Assembly (NCBI RefSeq): GCF_020510625.1
Contig: NZ_CP075191.1
Span: 1,774,001 to 1,838,000, forward strand
DNA from: Ferribacterium limneticum
Lineage (GTDB): Bacteria; Pseudomonadota; Gammaproteobacteria; Burkholderiales; Rhodocyclaceae
Reading direction: 5' to 3'
DNA length: 64,000 bases
The translations under genes and the position numbers were made by a program. Of the stretch, positions 1 to 7,629 are shown piece after piece. Positions within the stretch are counted from its first letter, which is position 1; every line of letters begins with the position of its first letter. The notes beneath the pieces were generated by a model. That model did not search any database. It was not told where the DNA came from and saw nothing but the letters and a program-made list of their open reading frames with translations.

Positions 1-2804
1 CATTCAACAACGAATTCGGCCGTCCGAACCTGACCGGCTACTTCCGCACCTACGAGCAGGACGTCGCCGGTACGGTGCGTGGCTACCACAAGCCGATCAT
101 GATCGCCGGCGGCCTGGGCAGCATCCAGGCCGAGCAATCGTTCAAGGACGAAACCTTCCCGGTCGGTACCAAGTTCGTGCAACTGGGTGGTCCCGGCATG
201 CTGATCGGCCTCGGTGGCGGTGCCGCCTCGTCGATGACGGCCGGCTCCAATGCCGAAGACCTCGATTTCGCCTCGGTCCAGCGCGGCAACCCGGAAATCC
301 AGCGCCGCGCGCAGGAAGTCATCGACCGCTGCTGGCAGATGGGCGCCAACAACCCGATCCTGTCGGTGCATGACGTTGGTGCCGGCGGCGTTTCCAATGC
401 ACTGCCGGAACTGGCCCATTCGGGCGGCGTCGGCGCCGTGTTCGACCTGCGCAAGGTGCCGACCGAAGAGCCGGGCATGTCGCCGGCTGAAATCTGGTCG
501 AACGAATCGCAGGAACGCTACGTGCTGGCCATTCCGCCCAACCGCATCGCCGAGTTCCAGGCCATGTGCGAGCGCGAGCGCTGCCCGTTCGCTGTCGTCG
601 GCGAAGCGACCGGCGACGGCCACCTGACCGTCACCGATGCCCATTTCGGCGTCAATCCGGTCGACATGGAAATGGAAGCGCTGCTCGGCAAGCCGCCGCG
701 CATGACGCGCGACGTCAAGCATGAGCCGGAAACCTTCGTTTCCTTCGACGCCACCGCCATCGAACTCAAGGACGCCGCCTACCGCCTGATGCGTCTGCCG
801 ACCATCGCTGACAAGACCTTCCTGATCTCCATCGGCGACCGCTCGGTCGGCGGCATGACCGCCCGCGACCAGATGGTCGGCCCGTGGCAGGTGCCGGTGG
901 CCGACGTCGCCGTCACCACGATGGGTTACCAGGGCTACCTCGGCGAAGCCTTCGCCATGGGCGAGCGCACCCCGCTCGCCGTGTTCGACGCGCCGGCGTC
1001 CGGCCGCATGGCCATCGGCGAGGCACTGACCAATCTGGCCGCTGCCGATGTCGGCGAACTCGGCAAGGTCAAACTGTCTGCCAACTGGATGGCGCCGTGC
1101 GGCGTCGCCGGTGAGGATGCCCGCCTGTTCGACACCGTTGAAGCCGTCTCTGACCTGTGCAAGGCGATTGGTGTATCAATCCCGGTCGGCAAGGATTCGC
1201 TGTCAATGCGCACCGCCTGGGAAGAGGGCGGCGTCAAGAAGCAGGTCGTGTCGCCGCTATCCTTGGTCGTCACCTCGTTTGCTGCGGTCGACGACGTGCG
1301 CAAGACGAAAACCCCGCAACTGGCCGTCGATCAGGGCGAAACCGAACTGCTGCTGCTCGATCTCGGCCAGAACCGCCTCGGCGGCTCCTGTCTGGCCCAG
1401 GTATACAACGCCACCGGCAGCGATGCGCCGGATGTCGACGACCCGGCCAAGTTGAAGGGCCTGTTCGATGCCGTGCAAAAACTCAACCGCGACGGCCTCC
1501 TGCTCGCCTACCATGACCGCTCCGACGGTGGCTTGTTCGTCGCCGCCTGCGAAATGGCCTTTGCCACGCGCCGTGGCGTCTCGCTCGATCTCGACGGCAT
1601 CTGCTACGACGCCGGGGCCGGTGATGTCGATGGTTCCGAGAAACTGACCAACCTGCTGGCCGGCCGCGATTTCGAAAACATCGTGCGCGCCCTGTTCAAC
1701 GAAGAACTCGGCGCCCTGATCCAGATTCGCCGCGCTGATCGTGAAAAGGTCACGACGGTATTGCGCGCCCTGCGTGTGCCCTACCACTTCGTCGGCACCA
1801 TGAACGAGTGGGATGAAATCCGCGTCACCCGTAACGCCAAGCGCGTGCTGCGCGAGAAGCGCGTCGACCTGCAGCGCGCCTGGTCGGAAACCAGCTACCA
1901 GATGCAGACGCTGCGTGACAACCCGAGCTGCGCGCAGCAGGAATTCGACCGCATCCTCGACGTCACCGATCCCGGCCTGACGCCGAAGCTGACTTTCGAT
2001 CCGCAGGAAGATTTCACCAAGGTTTACCAGGATGTCAGCGGCCGTCCGCGCGTCGCCATCCTGCGCGAGCAGGGCGTCAACAGCCATTACGAAATGGCTG
2101 CCGCCTTTGACCGCGCCGGCTTCGCCTCGGTCGACGTGCATATGAGTGACATTCTCACCGGCCGCGTCAGCCTCAAGGATTTCAAGGGTCTCGTCGCCTG
2201 TGGCGGCTTCTCCTACGGTGACGTGCTCGGCGCCGGCCTCGGCTGGGCGCGGACTATCCTGATGCATGACGGCTGCCGCGACGAATTCGCCGCCTTCTTC
2301 AACCGCAAGGACACCTTTGCTCTCGGCGTCTGCAACGGTTGCCAGATGATGAGCGCCCTGAAGTCCATCATCCCGGGTGCCGAACACTGGCCGGCTTTCC
2401 GCCGCAACAAGGTCGAGCAGTTCGAAGCGCGTTTCGTGATGACCGAAATCCTCGATTCGCCGTCGATCTTCTTCGCTGGCATGGAAGGCTCGCAGGTGCC
2501 TATCGTCGTTTCGCACGGCGAAGGTCGCGCTGTCTTCGACAATGCCGACGACCAGAGCAAGGTGCTGTCGGCCGTGCGCTACGTCGACAACAAGGGCGAA
2601 TCGACCGAAGTCTATCCGTACAACCCGAATGGCTCGCCGAATGGTTTGACGGCAGTGACCACAGCTGACGGCCGTTTCACGATCATGATGCCGCACCCGG
2701 AACGTGTTTTCCGCACCGTGCAGATGTCGTGGCATCCGGAAAACTGGGGCGAGGATTCGCCGTGGATGCGCATGTTCCGCAACGCGCGGCGCTGGGTGGG
2801 TTGA
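1..2804 (+). CDS. purL: Phosphoribosylformylglycinamidine synthase, 3' part (5' end outside window)
   Basis: ATP- and glutamine-dependent conversion of FGAR to FGAM in cytoplasmic purine synthesis. The reading frame is open from base 3 ([14 protein letters not shown]), so the gene enters from the left; about 934 residues are visible of the roughly 1300 usual for the large proteobacterial enzyme. The visible part carries the second half of the synthetase core and a C-terminal class I glutamine amidotransferase domain starting near [16 protein letters not shown]. That domain shows the nucleophile Cys in GVCNGCQMM and the His/Glu pair in MPHPERVFR. It ends 17 bases before a strong intrinsic terminator, so it is probably monocistronic or the last gene of its unit. 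Confidence 0.97.
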   Translation, partial: FNNEFGRPNLTGYFRTYEQDVAGTVRGYHKPIMIAGGLGSIQAEQSFKDETFPVGTKFVQLGGPGMLIGLGGGAASSMTAGSNAEDLDFASVQRGNPEIQRRAQEVIDRCWQMGANNPILSVHDVGAGGVSNALPELAHSGGVGAVFDLRKVPTEEPGMSPAEIWSNESQERYVLAIPPNRIAEFQAMCERERCPFAVVGEATGDGHLTVTDAHFGVNPVDMEMEALLGKPPRMTRDVKHEPETFVSFDATAIELKDAAYRLMRLPTIADKTFLISIGDRSVGGMTARDQMVGPWQVPVADVAVTTMGYQGYLGEAFAMGERTPLAVFDAPASGRMAIGEALTNLAAADVGELGKVKLSANWMAPCGVAGEDARLFDTVEAVSDLCKAIGVSIPVGKDSLSMRTAWEEGGVKKQVVSPLSLVVTSFAAVDDVRKTKTPQLAVDQGETELLLLDLGQNRLGGSCLAQVYNATGSDAPDVDDPAKLKGLFDAVQKLNRDGLLLAYHDRSDGGLFVAACEMAFATRRGVSLDLDGICYDAGAGDVDGSEKLTNLLAGRDFENIVRALFNEELGALIQIRRADREKVTTVLRALRVPYHFVGTMNEWDEIRVTRNAKRVLREKRVDLQRAWSETSYQMQTLRDNPSCAQQEFDRILDVTDPGLTPKLTFDPQEDFTKVYQDVSGRPRVAILREQGVNSHYEMAAAFDRAGFASVDVHMSDILTGRVSLKDFKGLVACGGFSYGDVLGAGLGWARTILMHDGCRDEFAAFFNRKDTFALGVCNGCQMMSALKSIIPGAEHWPAFRRNKVEQFEARFVMTEILDSPSIFFAGMEGSQVPIVVSHGEGRAVFDNADDQSKVLSAVRYVDNKGESTEVYPYNPNGSPNGLTAVTTADGRFTIMMPHPERVFRTVQMSWHPENWGEDSPWMRMFRNARRWVG

Positions 2805-2821
2805 TCCGGCGGGTGCTGAAC

Positions 2822-2848
2822 AAAAAGGACTCTGCGGAGTCCTTTTTT
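2822..2848 (+). terminator. Intrinsic terminator of purL
   Basis: Perfect hairpin with stem AAAAAGGACTC, loop TGCG and returning arm GAGTCCTTTTTT, ending in a T tract, 18 bases after the purL stop codon. Confidence 0.93.
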
Positions 2849-2945
2849 ATTGCCTGTTCAACTCCCGAAAAGGCCAGTGAATTCTCGTGGTGGCGTCGTT
2901 GGAGTTGGATCATAATGAACAAAAATACAACGCCAAGGAGAGACC

Positions 2946-3569
2946 ATGCATCGCCAGCCTTCAGCACCCGATGAAGAAACGCTGACCGACGATCTGGTGC
3001 CGTTTCGTGGCTTGATTCGCTACGAACAGCAGTTGCCGGTTCGCCAGGTGGCTTATTACCTGTGCGGCGAAATTCGCGAGCCGCAATATTACACAGAGCT
3101 GTTTTATACCCTGCGCTCAGCCAGCGAGACCGATCTGGTCTACATCCACATCAATTCATCCGGTGGCGATTTCAATACCGGCCTGCAGATCATCAACAAC
3201 ATCTTTTCCTCGAACGCCCGGGTAGTGACGATTCTCGAGGCGCGAGCCTACTCGATGGCGGCGCTGATTTTCCTGAGCGGCGATGAGTTGATCGTGCATG
3301 ACAACTGCCAGTTGATGTTCCACATTTATTCAGGGATTTTTGCCGGCAAGGGCAATGAACAGCAGGCCGAAGTGACTGCAGTGGGCAACTGGTTCGAGAA
3401 GGTGATGTCCCGGCTGTGTTCGCCTTTCCTGACGGAAACGGAGATCGCCAATATCCTGAAGGGCTCGGATGTCTGGATGGATTCCGACGAAATACGGCGT
3501 CGCCTGCTGCGCCTGCAAAGAGCCAAGACGGCTGCGCGAAAGAAGAAAGCCGGGAAACCTGCTGCTTGA
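2946..3569 (+). CDS. Orphan ClpP-like serine protease subunit
   Basis: A 207-residue ClpP-fold protein. The ClpP landmarks are INSSGGDFNTG (residues 69-79), a nucleophile Ser103 in ARAYSMAAL, His126 in CQLMFHIYSG and a candidate Asp175 in GSDVWMDSDE, so the catalytic triad looks intact. The flanking sequences differ from housekeeping ClpP, and the tail is basic (KTAARKKKAGKPAA). No clpX or clpA lies nearby, so its unfoldase partner is unknown; it may be a stand-alone peptidase or a ClpP paralogue. The start is set by a good ribosome site (AAGGAG, 2936-2941). Single gene between two terminators. Confidence 0.85.
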   Translation: MHRQPSAPDEETLTDDLVPFRGLIRYEQQLPVRQVAYYLCGEIREPQYYTELFYTLRSASETDLVYIHINSSGGDFNTGLQIINNIFSSNARVVTILEARAYSMAALIFLSGDELIVHDNCQLMFHIYSGIFAGKGNEQQAEVTAVGNWFEKVMSRLCSPFLTETEIANILKGSDVWMDSDEIRRRLLRLQRAKTAARKKKAGKPAA

Positions 3570-3656
3570 TCTCTTCGTGGGGCGTCGGCATTCAGTGACA
3601 CCTCGTTTGCCAATTTAGGCGCACCTGCTCGCTGATCGGTATTCGGTCGCTGAAAT

Positions 3657-3689
3657 AAAAATGGCACAGAAACTCTGTGCCATTTTTTT
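3657..3689. terminator. Bidirectional intrinsic terminator
   Basis: Hairpin AAAATGGCACAGA / TCTGTGCCATTTTTTT with a 3-base loop. It lies between the ClpP-like gene and the convergent CZB gene, with T-rich or A-rich flanks that suit both directions. Confidence 0.9.
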
Positions 3690-3723
3690 GGTCGATTGTA
3701 GCGACCGGTAACGATCTTCAGCG

Positions 3724-4065
3724 TTAACGCTGTTCCCGCAATTTATCCAAATGGCCGACGAGTTGGTGTGAGGCCTCGTTGAGTTCCGGTAGCAGCAGGT
3801 CGGCGGAGTCACCCAGGCCATTGTTGCTGAGATCGACGATGTCGTTGGCCAGCGCATGAAAACGGTCGTGGATGGCAAGGAGTTCCTGGTAATCGGGTGA
3901 CTCGACGTAAGTGCCCTCGGCTTCTTTTAATAGCTTGGCAAGGGTGCAGCCACGGTGTTCGGAGAGCGGCATATCCGCGTAGGCACCACCGGCGAAGGCG
4001 TTGAGGAACTGGCGGCGCCATTGGGTGTGCAAGCGTATGGCGCTGTCGATGTCGATACGCTTCAT
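3724..4065 (-). CDS. Stand-alone CZB (chemoreceptor zinc-binding) domain protein
   Basis: A 113-residue soluble protein that is essentially one CZB domain. The expected zinc ligands are His13 (RLHTQW), Cys40 (HRGCTLAKLL) and His66/His70 (IHDRFH), matching the His-Cys-HxxxH pattern of the family; Trp16 and the Pro-Tyr before the HxxxH helix also fit. CZB domains usually sit at the C-terminus of chemoreceptors or the N-terminus of diguanylate cyclases and sense zinc or hypochlorite. Here no signalling domain is fused, so it may act in trans or as a zinc buffer. It has no signal peptide or membrane segment. Convergent with the ClpP-like gene; transcribed alone. Confidence 0.85.
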   Translation of the reverse strand: MKRIDIDSAIRLHTQWRRQFLNAFAGGAYADMPLSEHRGCTLAKLLKEAEGTYVESPDYQELLAIHDRFHALANDIVDLSNNGLGDSADLLLPELNEASHQLVGHLDKLREQR

Positions 4066-4170
4066 GAATGAGTTCTCCGGATGATTGATGGCTGGCGGCT
4101 CGGATGCCGCTTCTGGCCGAAAGCTGAATTATGCCGCAGGGCCGTGGATGGGCAAGGGGGCTGGGGGCTT

Positions 4171-4737
4171 TCAGCGAGGAAATTTCTGGTGAGCGATGAA
4201 GGTTTCCATCTGTGATGCGTTGAAAAATACCAGTCGAATTTCATCAATTGCCGTTATTTCGTCGAGAGTTTTATGCAGCGACTGCGAAACGATGAGCGCG
4301 GCTTTCTCAGCCGGAAAGCCAAAGGCGCCGGTTGAGATTGAAGGAAAGGCGAGGCTTTTCAATTCAAGACTGGCGGCCAGTTCAATGGCGTTGCGATAGC
4401 AGGCCGCAAGCAGTTCGGGTTCTTTACCGCCGTGTTGCCCATAGATGGGTCCGACGGTGTGGATGACATGGCGAGCCGGGAGTTTTCCGCCGCCGGTAAT
4501 TGCAACCTTCCCGGTGGGTAAACCGCTGGGCCACTGGTTACGGCGAAGTTCGCGGCAGGCGTCGAGGATGGCCGGGCCGCCACGTCGATGAATCGCCCCA
4601 TCAACTCCGCCGCCGCCGAGTAGCGTGCTGTTGGCCGCATTGACGATAGCGTCGACCGCTTGCTCGGTCAGGTCACCGACACAGAGGCGGACTCGTCCGT
4701 TCAGATAGTGGGGCGGGGTGCTTTTGATCATTCGCAT
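4171..4737 (-). CDS. Macrodomain protein, probable O-acetyl-ADP-ribose deacetylase (YmdB type)
   Basis: A 188-residue single macrodomain. It has the ADP-ribose binding motifs VDAIVNAANSTLLGGGGVDG (residues 28-47), with the conserved Asn pair and glycine loop, and the later phosphate loop SISTGAFGFP. Family members remove ADP-ribose from proteins or hydrolyse O-acetyl-ADP-ribose in the cytoplasm. Length and motifs fit the YmdB/MacroD class. A second Met at residue 3 is an alternative start. It precedes the CZB gene on the same strand with a gap of about 105 bases; a shared transcript is possible but not shown. Confidence 0.9.
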   Translation of the reverse strand: MRMIKSTPPHYLNGRVRLCVGDLTEQAVDAIVNAANSTLLGGGGVDGAIHRRGGPAILDACRELRRNQWPSGLPTGKVAITGGGKLPARHVIHTVGPIYGQHGGKEPELLAACYRNAIELAASLELKSLAFPSISTGAFGFPAEKAALIVSQSLHKTLDEITAIDEIRLVFFNASQMETFIAHQKFPR

Positions 4738-4838
4738 GTTTCTTCACGCGCCATGAAAGAGGGCGCTACGAGGCGCTCGGTGTGGAATGGCTATCAGGCA
4801 GATGATGCATCACCAGCGCCGTCACTGCGAGTTTCTCA

Positions 4839-5021
4839 ATGAAATGGATCGAATTGGCGAGCAAGAACCCCTTCTGTAATGGCCCTGTCTGCCCGCAAAG
4901 CCCGACGGTAATCAGCGCCATGGAGCGTGATGCTTTTCTGGTCGACAAGATTTATTACTACCGCGGCGGCATGCTGGACTGGTATGCGCCCGGCTTTACG
5001 ATCGTCAAAGCCGAATTCTGA
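4839..5021 (+). pseudogene. Rhodanese C-terminal remnant
   Basis: Sixty codons matching only the second half of a rhodanese domain: the active-site loop FCNGPVCPQSP with its catalytic Cys, then KIYYYRGGMLDW and a short strand (FTIVKAEF), the usual end of this rhodanese subfamily. About 80-100 residues expected upstream are missing. The same frame meets a stop at 4797, and the macrodomain gene begins at 4737, leaving no room for them. There is no convincing ribosome site before the ATG. I read it as a decayed fragment left by a deletion; a short expressed half-domain cannot be excluded. Confidence 0.6.
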
Positions 5022-5066
5022 TCGCTTGCCCGACCGGCAATGCCAAGGAGGCCGCGGCCGCTCTTT

Positions 5067-5231
5067 TTATTGCAGGCTGATCCGCTGCTTTCGGCGCCAG
5101 CAGGCGGGTATCTGCAGTGCGGCGACATCCGGGCTGGTATCGGCAAAGATAGCCTTGGCCCGGGCCAGGCGTGCGTCTTCTTCTGCGGAAATGCCGGCGA
5201 GCAGTTCAAACAGTTTTTGAATGCGTTCCAT
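5067..5231 (-). CDS. Small protein of unknown function, possible SOS gene
   Basis: A 54-residue frame starting MERIQKLFELLAGISAEED and ending RRKQRISLQ. It is charged and helical in the first 35 residues, with no signal peptide or membrane segment and a single Cys. I do not recognise the family. Support for it being real: an optimal ribosome site (GGAGG, complement of 5240-5244) eight bases before the ATG, and two LexA boxes between it and the divergent gene at 5390. The nearer box ends 33 bases from its start codon, which suggests induction by DNA damage. Confidence 0.55.
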   Translation of the reverse strand: MERIQKLFELLAGISAEEDARLARAKAIFADTSPDVAALQIPACWRRKQRISLQ

Positions 5232-5263
5232 GATGATGACCTCCGTCAGTGGTGATTGGTTGA

Positions 5264-5279
5264 CTGTATGGATAACCAG
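5264..5279. promoter_or_regulatory. LexA box, near-consensus
   Basis: CTGTATGGATAACCAG: CTGT-N8-CCAG, one mismatch from the CTGT-N8-ACAG consensus that the lexA promoter in this window also follows. It lies 33 bases upstream of the 54-residue minus-strand gene and shares the 11-mer ACTGTATGGAT with the second box. Confidence 0.6.
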
Positions 5280-5312
5280 TTATTTAACTGTGAGTCGGAG
5301 ATTAACGCATAA

Positions 5313-5328
5313 CTGTATGGATGTACAG
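5313..5328. promoter_or_regulatory. LexA box, perfect half-sites
   Basis: CTGTATGGATGTACAG: exact CTGT-N8-ACAG, the same form as the box in front of lexA at 17255. It lies 61 bases upstream of the plus-strand 70-residue gene and 49 bases from the near-consensus box, so the pair could control both divergent genes. Confidence 0.72.
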
Positions 5329-5389
5329 TATTCGATTTTTGCGTATTCGAGGTTAGCCTTGAGGCGTCGAGAGTGCGGGGGGTAGCGCC

Positions 5390-5602
5390 ATGTCCAGAAT
5401 CAAATCCCACTGGCTACCTAACGCCGGTACGGTCGCCACCTATCGTGGAAGGAGTAGCAACTCCGCCCGCAATGTTCGGGTCATTGCCGAAGCTTCGGGT
5501 GGCCGGATGGTGGTCGAGGCCATCGGGCGGCAGGGGGTACCGGTTCGCCTGACAGTCAAGCAGGAAAACCTGCTTCCCATGCAGCCCAGCCTGTTTGATT
5601 GA
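5390..5602 (+). CDS. Small protein with clamp-binding-like C-terminus, possible SOS gene
   Basis: A 70-residue protein of unknown function, basic at the N-terminus and strand-rich in the middle (NVRVIAEASGGRMVVEAIGR). It ends in QPSLFD, which resembles the short Gln-x-x-Leu-Phe peptide by which DNA repair proteins bind the beta sliding clamp; that reading is inference from a short motif. The start is preceded by a G-rich run (5375-5382). Two LexA boxes lie upstream, so expression is probably induced by DNA damage. No transmembrane segment. The neighbours (rhodanese remnant, DUF2917 gene) give no further hint. Confidence 0.65.
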   Translation: MSRIKSHWLPNAGTVATYRGRSSNSARNVRVIAEASGGRMVVEAIGRQGVPVRLTVKQENLLPMQPSLFD

Positions 5603-5649
5603 TCTGCCCGCGCGTGGGAGTCAGCTTTTTTTGGGCCCCTGCGCTCCAC

Positions 5650-5970
5650 TCAGATACTGGCAGTAAATTGCTTATGCCAGCGCTTGATGCGGGCGCACCT
5701 TGGCCATTCGAGCAATTTCGTTAGCGCATGGCATTTGGGCGCTATCTCCATGCGGACCCGGCCTTCGTTGATGCTCTCGACAAGTACTAGTCCTTGAGCA
5801 TCAATCAGATAGCTTTCGCCAGCGCCCAAAAAAATATCGGCCAGCCTGTCTGGCAGCGTTATCCAGATCGTGCCGCTGATACAACGGATCCGAACACCGC
5901 AGGCCTTGGTCAGGCGAATCGGATTACCGTTCGTCAGGCATAGCTCGCTGGAAACGAGATCGATTTTCAT
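5650..5970 (-). CDS. DUF2917 family protein
   Basis: A 106-residue protein fitting the DUF2917 pattern: a leading strand with LTKACGVRIRCISGTIWITLP, then DIFLGAGESYLIDAQG, the small beta-barrel motifs of this family. The function is unknown. It has no signal peptide. It is divergent from the MocR-type regulator at 6115 and shares a 144-base AT-rich intergenic region that holds overlapping palindromes. This arrangement suggests that it is a target of that regulator (inference). Confidence 0.8.
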   Translation of the reverse strand: MKIDLVSSELCLTNGNPIRLTKACGVRIRCISGTIWITLPDRLADIFLGAGESYLIDAQGLVLVESINEGRVRMEIAPKCHALTKLLEWPRCARIKRWHKQFTASI

Positions 5971-6029
5971 AGCGCTCTCTACTTTTGTTGTCGAGAAAGT
6001 GTAGGGCGCTAATCGGCGGTGATACAGTC

Positions 6030-6059
6030 ACAATTAAGTTAAATTGTAATCAGTACAAT
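6030..6059. promoter_or_regulatory. Overlapping palindromes, candidate operator of the MocR regulator
   Basis: ACAATT-N6-AATTGT (6030-6047) overlaps ATTGTA-N5-TACAAT (6043-6059), giving four ATTGT-type half-sites in 30 bases within the divergent DUF2917/MocR intergenic region. MocR regulators usually bind repeated half-sites next to their own gene. Confidence 0.45.
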
Positions 6060-6114
6060 ATTTGAAATTTTCAACTGTGCTGCTCGCTGTGCCTGTCATC
6101 TGTACTGGTCTCTC

Positions 6115-7545
6115 ATGAGCGAACAACTTCTACGTTATGAACAGCTGGCCAGCGAACTGGCTGGCATGATCGAAAGCAGCGTGCTCAGTCGTGGCGATCG
6201 GCTGCCATCCGTCAGGCAACTATCGAAAGAGCGGCGCTTGTCGGTGTCCACCGTGCTCCAGGCGCTCCACCAGCTTGAAGACCGTGGGCTGGTCGAAGCG
6301 CGCCCCCAGTCGGGATATTTCGTTCGCCAGGCAAAAACAAGCCATGCCGAACCGCTGCTGCGTTCGACCCCTGAAGCGCCCATGCCGGTTGATATCTCGC
6401 AGCGCCTGGTCAGGGTTTTGCAGGCCGGCACCAGGCCGGGGGTGCCCCCGCTGGCCGCCGCGCTACCGGCTCCGGCGTTGTTGCCGGTGGCCGCCTTGAA
6501 TCGCCTCTATGCGGGCGTCGCCCGGCGCCATCCGGCGTTGCTGTCGGGTGGCAGCCATATCAACATGGATGAACCGGCCCTGGTTCGGCAATTGGTGCGC
6601 CGCTCCCTGGCATGGGGTGGCCCCATTCCAGCGGAGGAATTCGTCATTACCAATTCCTGTACCGAGTCGCTGGGGTTATGCCTTCGGGCTGTCACCAAAC
6701 CCGGTGATACGGTGGCCGTCGAGTCGCCAGCCTATTACCTGATGCTGCAACTGTTGGAAACTTTGGGCTTGAAGGCGCTGGAGATACCGACCGATCCGCG
6801 CACCGGGATGTCGCTCGATGCGCTGGAACTTGCGACCCGCCAGGGTGGGATTGCGGCTTGCCTGCTTGTCTCGAATGGCAGCAACCCGCTGGGTTGTGTG
6901 ATGCCTGACGATAAAAAGCGTCTTTTCGCGGCGCTTACGGCAGCGCGCGGCGTGGCGGTGATCGAAGACGATATCTATGGTGATTTGCACCTCGGCAAAG
7001 AGCGACCCTGGCCGATCAAGGCCTACGACAAGGCAGGGAATGTCATGCTCTGTTCGTCGTTTTCGAAAAGCCTGTCACCGTCGTTGCGAATCGGTTTTGT
7101 CGCGGCCGGTCGCTACCGTTCGGCGATTGCCTTGCACAAGACCATTACCAGCGGCGGGACCAATCCCATTACCCAGCATGTGCTGGCCGAATATCTTGAG
7201 TCGGGGGCCTACGATCGTCACTTGCGAACGCTGCGCCGGGCCTACGAACGACAGGTCGAGGCGATGCGGCTGGCTGTCAGCCGGTATTTTCCGGCGGCGA
7301 CCCGTATTGCCCAGCCACAGGGGGGCTATGTGCTGTGGGTCGAGTTGCCGGAAGAATTCGATACCACCCGGCTTTACGAGCAGGCGATTACGGAAAATCT
7401 GGCTTATGTGCCGGGCGAACTGTTTTCACCCAGCGGCATGTATCGCAACTGTCTGCGCCTCAATTGCGGCAACCCGCACACGCCGGAAATCGAGGACGCC
7501 ATAAGACGCCTGGGCGCCATCTTTTCCCGCCCCCAAATCAAATGA
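6115..7545 (+). CDS. MocR-type transcriptional regulator (GntR helix-turn-helix fused to aminotransferase fold)
   Basis: A 476-residue fusion. Residues 5-75 form a GntR winged helix (LPSVRQLSKERRLSVSTVLQ, GLVEARPQSGYFV). Residues from about 110 to 470 are a fold-type I PLP-dependent aminotransferase domain, with the cofactor lysine at Lys318 (CSSFSKSLSPSLR), the SNGSNPLG loop and IEDDIYGD before it. Such proteins sense PLP, aldimines or amino acids and regulate adjacent genes. The whole domain is present and Lys318 is retained, so cofactor binding is likely. It is divergent from the DUF2917 gene. Confidence 0.9.
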   Translation: MSEQLLRYEQLASELAGMIESSVLSRGDRLPSVRQLSKERRLSVSTVLQALHQLEDRGLVEARPQSGYFVRQAKTSHAEPLLRSTPEAPMPVDISQRLVRVLQAGTRPGVPPLAAALPAPALLPVAALNRLYAGVARRHPALLSGGSHINMDEPALVRQLVRRSLAWGGPIPAEEFVITNSCTESLGLCLRAVTKPGDTVAVESPAYYLMLQLLETLGLKALEIPTDPRTGMSLDALELATRQGGIAACLLVSNGSNPLGCVMPDDKKRLFAALTAARGVAVIEDDIYGDLHLGKERPWPIKAYDKAGNVMLCSSFSKSLSPSLRIGFVAAGRYRSAIALHKTITSGGTNPITQHVLAEYLESGAYDRHLRTLRRAYERQVEAMRLAVSRYFPAATRIAQPQGGYVLWVELPEEFDTTRLYEQAITENLAYVPGELFSPSGMYRNCLRLNCGNPHTPEIEDAIRRLGAIFSRPQIK

Positions 7546-7629
7546 TGGACGCACAAACTACGGTATGATTGCCCCTTTTTGGCAAGCCGCTTTTGCCTTT
7601 TTGAACGCATTCGAAGGATTTTTCTGCTC

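Noticed and set aside
1257..2735. 492-codon open frame on the minus strand inside purL
   Set aside because: It is antisense to conserved purL codons with strong third-position GC bias, and its translation matches no family.
7581..7600. Weak GGCAA/TTGCC hairpin with T run before ppiD
   Set aside because: The stem is only five pairs and lies in the probable ppiD leader; too weak to call a terminator.
7579..7629. TTG start for ppiD
   Set aside because: It would add 17 residues before the normal cytoplasmic N-terminus; the ATG at 7630 is preferred.
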